Origin: CAZWEZ01 sp964632795
Lineage (GTDB): Bacteria > Pseudomonadota > Alphaproteobacteria > Rhodospirillales > 2-02-FULL-58-16
Direction of reading: 5' to 3'
NCBI GenBank assembly: GCA_964632795.1
Contig: CAZWEZ010000018.1
Span: 1 to 47,601, forward strand
DNA: 47,601 nt
The notes beneath the pieces are model-generated. The model was not told the origin of the DNA, ran no database searches, and saw only the letters and a program-made list of their open reading frames with translations. Made by a program: the position numbers and the translations under genes. Below, one piece after another: positions 33,950 through 40,656 of the stretch. Every line of letters starts with the position of its first letter. Positions within the stretch are counted from its first letter, which is position 1.

Positions 33950-34030
33950 TTAAATCTGCAGCCTCCCTAGCTGAGCACTCCGTATGGTCTTGGCCTGCTC
34001 CACCTTGCGCACCGAACGTAGCGTCTTATC
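33950..34030 (-). pseudogene. Decayed fragment of an ANTAR (AmiR-like) gene in the urtA leader
   Basis: The minus-strand frame ending at TAA 33950-33952 reads KTLRSVRKVEQAKTIRSAQ. AmiR in this window has ETLRSIRKVEQAKSILM at the same place (bases about 38993-39038). The nucleotide match is also strong over about 48 bp. A stop codon lies a few codons upstream in an A-rich stretch, so only this shred remains. It implies that an amiR-like gene once stood directly upstream of urtA. Confidence 0.65.
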
Positions 34031-34073
34031 CGGTTTTTTGATTTTTTAATGGAGGCACCCTTCGTAAGAAAAA

Positions 34074-34102
34074 AGATTACGGGCTACCGCCAGGCTTGTC
34101 AA
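34074..34102 (-). promoter_or_regulatory. Candidate sigma-70 promoter for the urt-ure operon
   Basis: Minus strand: -35 TTGACA (34102-34097), a 17-nt spacer, -10 TAATCT (34079-34074). The -35 is perfect and the spacing ideal; the -10 is weak (three of six). Transcription would begin near 34067, giving a leader of about 310 nt that contains the ANTAR fragment, both hairpins and the terminator. I see no convincing sigma-54 site. Confidence 0.4.
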
Positions 34103-34219
34103 CTGTGTCAGTATCATGTGATATTTCCGCTCAATTCCCATAATTATAGCGGCCTGCGGTTCAAGGACAGGGGGCCGCCGGCGGCCGGGTACGCGGCGGC
34201 GGCCGGCCCCGAGGCGCCG

Positions 34220-35740
34220 CTACCCGGCGGTCAGATAGGCGTGGGCCGCGCGCAATACGCTCGGCTCGTCGAAATGCCCGCCGCTGAGCATCAGGCCCAC
34301 GGGCAGGCCCTTGACGTCGCGACACGGCACGGTGATCGACGGGTGGCCGGTGAGGTCGAAGGCCGCCGTGTTGCGCACCATGTTGAGGGCCTGCGCGATA
34401 TGGGCGGTGCGGTCCACTTCGGGCATGGGCGGTATCTTGTGCGCGGTTTGCGGCGTCGTCGGCATGAGGACCAGATCGAAGTCTTCGAATACCTTGTCGT
34501 AGGCCTCGGTGAGCACCCGCGACAGGTTCTGAGCGCGGCCGTAGAAGACGCCATGGTACTGCTCACGCATGTAGTGAGCGAGGAGGCTGCCGAGCTTCGC
34601 GGTGGGCGAAAAGTCGCCGCCGTTGGTTTTGATTGCCCGCGACATCGCCGACATGAGGCGCGTGTTGTACCAGCCCTTGTTCTGGTACGCGGCATGGCCG
34701 TGGTAGAAGCTGTCGATTCCGCCCTCGATGGCGACGCAGTTCCAGATCGGCACCACCTTGCGGTGCTCGGGCACCGAGATCTGGGTGATCTTGGCTCCGA
34801 GCCCGGCGAGGAACTTGGCCGCCTCCTTCACCGCCTTGTCCACGACCGGCATCGATTCGGGCGTGCCGAAGCCATCCTTGACGACGGCGATGCGCATGCC
34901 CTTGACCTTACCGGTGAGGGCGTTGCCGTAGTTCGGCACCCGAATCTTGTCGGGCTGGCGCGGATCGTGACAGGTGTCGTCCTTGCCGGCGATCACCTGC
35001 AGCATCAGCACCACGTCCTCGACCGTAAGCGCCATCGGCCCGATGTGGTCGATGGTGTGGTCGAAGCCGACGATCCCGGTATAGGGGACCAGGCCGTGGG
35101 TCGGCTTCAGGCCGACGATGCCCGACCAGGCCGCGGGAATGCGAATCGATCCGCCCTGGTCGCCGCCTAAGGCGATGTCGACGATGCCGGTCGCAGGCGC
35201 GATCGCCGAGCCGCAGGACGAGCCGCCCGCTGCATGCTTGGCGTTCACCGGGTTGATGCCGACGCCGTAAACCGAGGTGTGGCCAGCGCCCGAGAATGCG
35301 AAGTCGTCGGTGTTGAGGATCGCGGTGATGTGCCCGCCGGCCTTGAGGATGCGGCGAACGATGGTGGCGTCGATATCGGGCACATAGTCATAGAGCAGCC
35401 GCGACGCGCAGCTGATCGGGATACCGGCGATGCAGATCGTGTCCTTGGTGCCGATCTTCTTGCCCGATAGCGCCCCCCGGCCGCCGCCCGCGGCCTTGAC
35501 CGAACAGTTGCGCACGACGCCGTTGAGTGGATCGTCCGCAGGGTCGGGCCGCGCGCCCGGGACGCGAACCGCCGGAATCACCTCGCGCACCGGATCGGGA
35601 TACTGGTCGAGCTCGTCGTAGCCCTCGAGGACCGCCGGCACGAGGTTCATATAGACCTCGACCTCGGCCTCGGTGAGATTGAGATGGTAGCGATCGCTGA
35701 TGTCGACGAGATCCGCCCTCGACGGTCGTCTGAGTGTCAT
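34220..35740 (-). CDS. Amidase, amidase-signature (AS) family
   Basis: A 506-residue hydrolase that converts amides to acids and ammonia. The Ser-cisSer-Lys triad is visible: Lys99 (KKIGTKDTICIAG), Ser174 (AGGSSCGSA) and Ser198 (GGDQGGSIRIPAAW), followed by IVGLKPTHGLVPYTGIVGFD. The GGDQGGSIRIP and GLVPYTG motifs and the length of about 505 match the nitrile-pathway (Rhodococcus AmdA-like) group acting on aliphatic and aromatic amides. It is transcribed toward urtA but about 460 bp away, with a promoter and terminator between them. It adds a second, unrelated amidase to a region that also encodes AmiE. Substrate unproven. Confidence 0.9.
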   Translation of the reverse strand: MTLRRPSRADLVDISDRYHLNLTEAEVEVYMNLVPAVLEGYDELDQYPDPVREVIPAVRVPGARPDPADDPLNGVVRNCSVKAAGGGRGALSGKKIGTKDTICIAGIPISCASRLLYDYVPDIDATIVRRILKAGGHITAILNTDDFAFSGAGHTSVYGVGINPVNAKHAAGGSSCGSAIAPATGIVDIALGGDQGGSIRIPAAWSGIVGLKPTHGLVPYTGIVGFDHTIDHIGPMALTVEDVVLMLQVIAGKDDTCHDPRQPDKIRVPNYGNALTGKVKGMRIAVVKDGFGTPESMPVVDKAVKEAAKFLAGLGAKITQISVPEHRKVVPIWNCVAIEGGIDSFYHGHAAYQNKGWYNTRLMSAMSRAIKTNGGDFSPTAKLGSLLAHYMREQYHGVFYGRAQNLSRVLTEAYDKVFEDFDLVLMPTTPQTAHKIPPMPEVDRTAHIAQALNMVRNTAAFDLTGHPSITVPCRDVKGLPVGLMLSGGHFDEPSVLRAAHAYLTAG

Positions 35741-35895
35741 GGCGTGCCCCCCAGTCCGTCGCTCTCCACCGACAGCGTCGACGCAAACACCGCGCTCCCG
35801 CCGAACGGTCCGAGCACGTCGCGGCGCGACGGACGTACCGCTTCAAGTAAATGTCGATGCGTCGCGCTTTGTCAATCGGATTGGAACAGGATGTC

Positions 35896-35972
35896 GATAG
35901 CACATGATCTTACCGGTTTAGGTAGCACACGAATTGACCGATTCTGGAACCGTTCCAACGAGGAGAGCGGTG
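35896..35972 (+). repeat. Left-end sequence of an ISNCY-type element, copy 2
   Basis: Begins GATAGCACATG and contains GAATTGACCGAT and TGGAACCGTTCCAAC, matching 17253-17327 in the same orientation with scattered mismatches. The two copies bracket about 18.6 kb that contains the whole urt-ure operon. Confidence 0.6.
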
Positions 35973-36218
35973 ATGAGTCGGACAACAGTGTTACAGGAGG
36001 TCCCGGATCATGCGGTTCGAGGAGATTTACGGTCGTTTTCAAAGGGACCAATTGAGTTGCGAGGAGACGGCGGATTTGCTTGGCGTCTCGGTGAGCAAGT
36101 TCGGGCGCCGGCGGACGAGGCGATTGCGTGTGCTCGAGTTGTTCAAGACCCGCTACCGGGCAGCGTGTCGCGCAAGGTGGCCAACCTTGCCGACATCAAC
36201 TGCCTGATGGTCCGCTGA
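35973..36218 (+). pseudogene. ISNCY-type transposase N-terminus, copy 2, frameshifted and deleted
   Basis: The start MSRTTVLQEV (35973) is followed by a one-base insertion (GGTCCCGG here against GGTACGG in copy 1). Similarity then continues in another frame (MRFEEIYGRFQRDQLSCEET then ADLLGVSVSKFGRRR). An internal deletion next joins it to RVLELFKTRYR. The rest of the transposase is absent. Nucleotide similarity to 17331-17475 is high, so both derive from closely related elements. Confidence 0.75.
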
Positions 36219-36539
36219 CCGGGACCGGTCCGGACACCCCCGAAACCGCATTCAACGGGCCGCCCCGGCCGCCCCCCTGCCGAGCGGAACCGCCGCGATC
36301 CGCTCATCGCAGAGGGAACGTGTTCGCCGCCCCGACGAGGCAACCGGGTTGTGATCCGGATGCCGATTGCGGTAAAAGCCCGAACCGTGCCGCCGCTCGC
36401 CGAAGGGCGAAGGCGGTGCGCCGAGATTCCCGTCGAAAAGCCGTCGTCGAAGGATCCTCGGTTTTTTCGGTCATGACCAAAAGCAGGAATTTCGACTCGC
36501 GCAACACGTATTATCCATTCGATAAACGGAGATTCGGGA
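36219..36539. other. Gene-free upstream region of the aquaporin gene, with a strong hairpin
   Basis: No gene seen in these 321 bp. A nested hairpin at 36387-36419 has an outer 8-bp stem GTGCCGCC/GGCGGTGC and an inner 5-bp stem TCGCC/GGCGA capped by GAAG. A second weaker palindrome pairs GAGCGGA with TCCGCTC near 36282-36305. A T6 run at about 36464 follows GGATCCTCGG but without a convincing stem. The hairpins may be leader structures or remnants. Confidence 0.5.
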
Positions 36540-37223
36540 ATGAAAGCGGACGATTTCAGGAAATATGCCTGTGAAGTAATTGGAACGTATTCGCTTGTTT
36601 TCTTCGCCGCCGGCGCGGTCATGATCAGCGAGGTTACCGATGGCGGACTCGGCGCGATCGGCGCCGGCCTGATCTCGGGTCTGGTGATCACGATCGTCAT
36701 TTACACCTTCGGGGGGGTATCGGGCGCCCATGTGAACCCGGCGATTTCGATCTCGGCCGTCTATCTCGGCAAGCTCGAGCGGCGGTTGCTCCCCGGCTAC
36801 GTCATCGCCCAGATGGCGGGTTCGGCGCTGGGCGGCCTGTCACTGCTGTGGGCGGTCGGCGATTACGGCAGCATGGGGGCGAACCTGCCCAACACCCAAT
36901 TGGGCGTAACCCCGGGTGTTGCCTTCGCTATAGAGTTGTTCCTGTCGTTTCTCCTAATGTGGGTGATCTGCGGTACCGCGTATTTCAGCGGAGCGGAAAA
37001 GCCCTTCGCCGGCCTGGCGATCGGAGCCACCGTAGGGATCGAGGTGATGATGATGGGACCCTTCGCCGGCGCGGCAATGAACCCGGCCCGCGCCTTCGGT
37101 CCGTATCTTGCCCTCGGGGATTTCACTCATTATTGGATTTACGTGGTCGGCCCCGTGATCGGCATGCTGATCGGCGCGGCCGTCTATCGTTACACCCACG
37201 CCCTCGAAGAGGCGCGGATCTGA
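36540..37223 (+). CDS. Aquaporin-family (MIP) channel, probably not water-specific
   Basis: A 227-residue inner-membrane channel with six membrane segments and two NPA motifs (HVNPAIS, Asn66; AMNPARAFGP, Asn181). The selectivity filter aligned to AqpZ reads Ser46, Val169, Ala178, Arg184 in place of Phe, His, Thr, Arg. Only the Arg is kept and the His typical of water channels is lost, so the pore should be wider and less polar. Between an amidase, the urease operon and amiCR-amiE, a role in passing urea, ammonia or small amides is a reasonable inference, perhaps replacing the AmiS/UreI-type channel of other systems. A G7 tract interrupts the coding sequence at 36711-36717. Confidence 0.85.
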   Translation: MKADDFRKYACEVIGTYSLVFFAAGAVMISEVTDGGLGAIGAGLISGLVITIVIYTFGGVSGAHVNPAISISAVYLGKLERRLLPGYVIAQMAGSALGGLSLLWAVGDYGSMGANLPNTQLGVTPGVAFAIELFLSFLLMWVICGTAYFSGAEKPFAGLAIGATVGIEVMMMGPFAGAAMNPARAFGPYLALGDFTHYWIYVVGPVIGMLIGAAVYRYTHALEEARI

Positions 37224-37279
37224 TGGCCGGAATCGGTCGCGCGCCCGGAGCGAAAAAGAGACCGAACCGATGACGACAC

Positions 37280-37299
37280 CAGCCCCGAGCGGCTGTTTT
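37280..37299 (+). terminator. Weak possible terminator after the channel gene
   Basis: CAGCC/GGCTG stem with a 6-nt loop followed by TTTT, 57 bp past the aquaporin stop. The stem is short and the T-run minimal, so termination would be partial at best. Confidence 0.3.
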
Positions 37300-37426
37300 C
37301 CGCTGTTTCACGCGGTTTCCCGGGCCGAATGTATCTGCGGCTGTTAATCTTGAACGATTATGATATACTCCTCGTTCGGCTAAAAAAAAACTACGCGTCA
37401 CTGGCTGACAGGGAGGCCTGGAAACG

Positions 37427-38548
37427 GTGGCAAGAATCCGTGACGGTGGCGAGCCATGGTCCGTCGGCGTGCTTTGTTCGCAAACTGGGGTCACGTCGGT
37501 TATCGAACGGGGCCAGCTTCAGGGCACACTCATCGCGCTTGAGGAAATCAACGCCAATGGCGGCGTCAATGGCCACGAAGTGGTCCCGATTATCTACGAT
37601 CCGAAATCCGTGCCGAGTAATTTTGCTTGCTACGCCTATCGGCTGCTGACCGAGGACAACATCACCATGATCTTCGGCTGCTACACGTCGAGCAGCCGCA
37701 AGGCGGTGTTGCCCGTGGTCGAACGCCACAACGGCCTGCTCTGGTACCCGACCCTGTACGAGGGGTTCGAGTACTCGCCCAACATCATCTACACGGGCGC
37801 GGCCCCCAACCAGAACAGCGCCAAGCTCGTCCAATACCTTATCGAGAAATATGGGACCCGGTTCTACCTGGTCGGGTCCGACTACATCTATCCGCGTGAA
37901 TCGAACCGGATCATGCGGGAGCTTCTGGCCGTTCACGGCGGCACCGTGATCGGCGAACGCTACATCGACCTGCGTGCCGGCCGGCTGGACTTCAAGCCGG
38001 TGATTCGCGAGGTGGTGCAATTGCAGCCCGACGTCATCTTTTCGACGGTCGTCGGCGAGTCCACGGCATTCTTCTATCAGTCCTACTCCGAAGCCGGTTT
38101 CGACCCGCGGACGATGCCCATCGCCAGCCTGTCGACGTGCGAAGCCGAAATCAAGCTGATGGGCGCCGACGTGGGCGAAGGGCACCTGACCGTTGCGCCG
38201 TACTTCGAAAGCGTCGACACCGAGGCCAACCGGTCGTTCGTCTCGAACTACAAGGCCCGTTTCGGCGACGACGAGCAGACCAACATGTGCGTCGAAGCGG
38301 CGTATTTCCAGGTTCACGTCTTTGCCAAGGCGCTCGCCCAGGCCAATTCGATGGACCCCGACGTGTTGCGGCCGATGGTCCTGGGCTGCGACTTCGAAGC
38401 GCCTCAGGGACATATCGCGATCAACGAAAAGAACAACCACACAGCCCTTTGGACCCGAATCGCCAGGGCAAACCGGAGTGGCGGTTTCGATATCGTGAGG
38501 GAATCGCGGGTTCCCCTGGAACCCGATCCCTACATGATGAGCCTCTAG
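37427..38548 (+). CDS. amiC: AmiC, amide sensor and AmiR-restraining protein
   Basis: A 373-residue cytoplasmic relative of periplasmic binding proteins with no signal peptide. In Pseudomonas aeruginosa, AmiC holds AmiR inactive until an inducing amide binds. The match covers the full length: SVGVLCSQTGVTSVIERGQL, GCYTSSSRKAVLPVVERHNG, YEGFEYSPNIIYTGAAPNQN and GSDYIYPRESNRIMRELL. Likely pocket residues Tyr86, Ser88, Tyr107 and Thr109 are kept. The residue after Thr is Leu110, where P. aeruginosa AmiC has Pro and UrtA here has Phe, so the ligand may differ (urea or a small amide). GTG 37427 has GGGAGG upstream. The next gene, amiR, is 39 bp away. Confidence 0.9.
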   Translation: MARIRDGGEPWSVGVLCSQTGVTSVIERGQLQGTLIALEEINANGGVNGHEVVPIIYDPKSVPSNFACYAYRLLTEDNITMIFGCYTSSSRKAVLPVVERHNGLLWYPTLYEGFEYSPNIIYTGAAPNQNSAKLVQYLIEKYGTRFYLVGSDYIYPRESNRIMRELLAVHGGTVIGERYIDLRAGRLDFKPVIREVVQLQPDVIFSTVVGESTAFFYQSYSEAGFDPRTMPIASLSTCEAEIKLMGADVGEGHLTVAPYFESVDTEANRSFVSNYKARFGDDEQTNMCVEAAYFQVHVFAKALAQANSMDPDVLRPMVLGCDFEAPQGHIAINEKNNHTALWTRIARANRSGGFDIVRESRVPLEPDPYMMSL

Positions 38549-38587
38549 GAGCATCTGTTCCCGACCGGGGAAGGAAGAAGAACGCCG

Positions 38588-39160
38588 ATGTCGTCTCTGG
38601 AAACCTTGGCCAAACTCAGGGTCCTGGTGGTCCATCCCGCCGACCCGAACGTCGAACGGCTTACGAACTGCCTTCGGAAGATCTGCTGCGATGTGGAGAA
38701 GATGTGGCCGCCGCCGGCCGAGCTGCCCGCCGATGCCGACGTGGTCTACTTCCTGATCGACAAGCGAACGAGAAGTTCTTTGCCGTGGCTCGGCGGCAGG
38801 CCGTCAGCGGCCGTCGTCGCCGTGGTCCAACAGGATACCCCCGACGCCGAGTGGTTGCTGACCACGTCGGGCGTCCACGGGGTCATCACCAAACCGATCG
38901 ATTCGTTCCAAATATTGACAAGCCTCTCCATGGCCCATAGCGTATTCAAATATGAGGGTCGCCTTCATACGAAAGTCCGGAAACTGGAGGAAACGCTACG
39001 GTCGATACGCAAGGTGGAGCAAGCGAAGTCGATATTGATGAAGGTAAAAAACATAGAAGAGCAAGAGGCATACGAATACTTGCGCAATAATGCGATGAAC
39101 AAAGGGCTTCCCATTGGAAGCATTGCATCGGCGGTCATCGATGCCGAAGGGCTTTTTTAG
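38588..39160 (+). CDS. amiR: AmiR, ANTAR-domain transcription antiterminator
   Basis: A 190-residue RNA-binding regulator (P. aeruginosa AmiR has 196). Residues 9-115 form a receiver-like fold without the phosphorylated Asp pattern (LRVLVVHPADPNVERLTNCL), as expected for a protein controlled by AmiC binding rather than phosphorylation. A coiled coil follows (HTKVRKLEETLRSIRKVEQA). The C-terminal ANTAR domain reads KSILMKVKNIEEQEAYEYLR then NNAMNKGLPIGSIASAVIDA. It should bind the A-x-x-G-x-x hairpins found just downstream of its own gene and upstream of urtA. Start ATG 38588 with GGAAGGAAG upstream. Confidence 0.92.
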   Translation: MSSLETLAKLRVLVVHPADPNVERLTNCLRKICCDVEKMWPPPAELPADADVVYFLIDKRTRSSLPWLGGRPSAAVVAVVQQDTPDAEWLLTTSGVHGVITKPIDSFQILTSLSMAHSVFKYEGRLHTKVRKLEETLRSIRKVEQAKSILMKVKNIEEQEAYEYLRNNAMNKGLPIGSIASAVIDAEGLF

Positions 39161-39230
39161 TTAGCTCTTTGTTTCAACGGTTTCGAGTTTTCTTCCGCAC
39201 TTCGGACCGGATCGAAGGGCGGAATCATCA

Positions 39231-39275
39231 GGCGGCAGCGGCGTCGCCATCGTAGCGGGACAGAGTTGTCCTCGC
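39231..39275 (+). promoter_or_regulatory. ANTAR-protein RNA target, leader of amiE
   Basis: P1 (39231-39248): stem GGCGGC/GUCGCC, hexaloop AGCGGC. P2 (39255-39275): stem GCGGGAC/GUCCUCGC with one bulged U, hexaloop AGAGUU. Both loops have A1 and G4. A terminator follows 5 nt later. P1 is identical to that in the urtA leader and the P2 loops share AGAG. This is the expected binding site of the AmiR protein encoded 70 bp upstream, and it lies about 185 bp before amiE. Confidence 0.88.
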
Positions 39276-39279
39276 AATG

Positions 39280-39312
39280 GCCTGCAGGAGGTGGCAGGCT
39301 TTTATTGTTTTT
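39280..39312 (+). terminator. Intrinsic terminator in the amiE leader
   Basis: A perfect 6-bp stem GCCTGC/GCAGGC (39280-39285 with 39294-39299), extendable by one G-U pair, with an 8-nt loop AGGAGGTG, followed by TTTTATTGTTTTT (39300-39312). It separates amiCR from amiE and should stop transcription unless AmiR acts. Confidence 0.87.
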
Positions 39313-39460
39313 ACCACGGAACGACATCGGTGTGCCTATTGAACGCACCGCTCGGGGGAGACTCGTCAATCGAGAAGTGTGTCGGTCAGTGAACCGAGGG
39401 AGACTGGAAAAAAGCAGCGAACGGGTCGAACCAGCGACACAACTAAAAGGAGACAGAACA

Positions 39461-40498
39461 ATGTATCATGGCGATATAGCGAGCAGCAACGATACTATTG
39501 GCGTTGCCGTTGTCAACTACAAGATGCCCCGCATCCACACCAAGGAGGAAGTCCTTGCCAGTGCGCGGAACATTGCGACGATGCTCGAAGGCATGAAGAC
39601 CGGATTGCCGGGAATGGATCTGGTCATTTTCCCGGAGTACAGCACCCACGGGATCATGTACGACCAGAAGGAGATGTACGCGACCGCCTCGACCATCCCC
39701 GGCGAGGAAACGGAGATTTTCGCCCAGGCCTGTCGGAACGCAAAGGTGTGGGGCGTGTTCTCCTTGACCGGAGAACAGCACGAGGAGCATCCGAACAAGG
39801 CCCCCTACAATACCCTGATCCTGATGAACGATCAGGGCGAGATCGTTCAGAAGTACCGTAAGATCATGCCGTGGGTGCCCATCGAGGGTTGGTATCCGGG
39901 GAACTGCACCTACGTTTCCGATGGACCGAAGGGCCTCAAGATAAGCCTGATCATCTGCGATGACGGGAACTTCCCCGAGATCTGGCGCGATTGCGCGATG
40001 AGGGGCGCCGAGTTGATCGTTCGCTGCCAGGGCTACATGTACCCGGCCAAGGAGCAGCAGATCCTCATGGCCAAGGCCATGGCCTGGACCAACAACTGCT
40101 ACGTCGCGGTGGCCAACGCCGCGGGGTTCGACGGTGTCTACACCTACTTCGGTTACTCGGCGATTATCGGCTTCGACGGACGCACCCTTGGATCGTGCGC
40201 CGAGGAGGAAAACGGCATCCAATATGCCCAGCTTTCCAAGTCGCTGATTCGCGACGCCCGGAAGAACCAGCAATCGAACAACTTCCTGTTCAAGCTTCTT
40301 CACCGGGGCTACACGGGCAAGATCAACTCCGGCGAAGGGGATCGGGGCGAGGCGGTTTGCCCATTCGAGTTCTACTCGAAGTGGGTCACCGATCCTGAAG
40401 GCACCCGGGAAATGGTGGAGGCCCTGACCCGCGACACGGTCGGCACCTCCGAGTGCCCGATCGAAGGCATTCCGAACGAAAAGACGGCCCACCGGTAA
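39461..40498 (+). CDS. amiE: Aliphatic amidase AmiE
   Basis: A 345-residue nitrilase-superfamily enzyme (EC 3.5.1.4) that hydrolyses short amides such as acetamide and propionamide to acids and ammonia. It is very close to P. aeruginosa AmiE along its full length. Catalytic Glu59 (IFPEYST), Lys134 (KYRKIMPW), Glu142 (IEGWYPG) and Cys166 (IICDDGN) fall at the same numbers. Formamidase AmiF is related, but the start MYHGDIASSNDTIGVAVVNY and the tail fit AmiE better. ATG 39461 has AAAGGAG at 39446-39452. It follows the ANTAR leader and is the first structural gene of the operon with the ATPase and VWA genes. Confidence 0.95.
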   Translation: MYHGDIASSNDTIGVAVVNYKMPRIHTKEEVLASARNIATMLEGMKTGLPGMDLVIFPEYSTHGIMYDQKEMYATASTIPGEETEIFAQACRNAKVWGVFSLTGEQHEEHPNKAPYNTLILMNDQGEIVQKYRKIMPWVPIEGWYPGNCTYVSDGPKGLKISLIICDDGNFPEIWRDCAMRGAELIVRCQGYMYPAKEQQILMAKAMAWTNNCYVAVANAAGFDGVYTYFGYSAIIGFDGRTLGSCAEEENGIQYAQLSKSLIRDARKNQQSNNFLFKLLHRGYTGKINSGEGDRGEAVCPFEFYSKWVTDPEGTREMVEALTRDTVGTSECPIEGIPNEKTAHR

Positions 40499-40507
40499 CC
40501 ACCGAGA

Positions 40508-40534
40508 GCGGGGGCAGGCCTGGCCTGCCCCCGC
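40508..40534. terminator. Strong GC hairpin after amiE
   Basis: GCGGGGGCAGGCC (40508-40520) is exactly complementary to 40522-40534, giving an 11-bp stem with a 5-nt loop only 9 bp past the amiE stop. No T-run follows, so it may stabilise amiE mRNA or give partial termination, lowering expression of the ATPase and VWA genes relative to amidase. Confidence 0.6.
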
Positions 40535-40596
40535 GCCCCCATTCGCCGCGGATGTGGTAATTTCCTCGGCTGTCCATTATTTCTCCGGGGAAGACG

Positions 40597-40656
40597 ATGT
40601 ACGACATATCAACCGCGCGGCCTTCCGTGCCTCATCCATGGCGAACTGACAGATGA
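40597..40656 (+). CDS. Possible 19-codon leader peptide overlapping the ATPase start
   Basis: ATG 40597 (GGGGAAG about 4 nt upstream) opens a 19-codon frame ending at TGA 40654, which overlaps the ATPase ATG 40653 as ATGA. It may serve translational coupling. Without comparison it cannot be told from chance. Confidence 0.3.
   Translation: MYDISTARPSVPHPWRTDR

Noticed and set aside
33757..34219. NtrC/sigma-54 promoter for the urea operon
   Set aside because: No GG-N10-GC element with suitable flanks was found by eye on the minus strand; a TTGACA-based site with 17-nt spacing is better.
36219..36539. A third ANTAR leader upstream of the channel gene
   Set aside because: The hairpins found have GAAG or 10-nt loops, not A-x-x-G-x-x hexaloops, and no terminator follows.
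39461..40498. Formamidase AmiF
   Set aside because: The N-terminus, catalytic residue numbering (59/134/142/166) and overall sequence fit AmiE, and the linked amiC-amiR and leader are typical of amiE.
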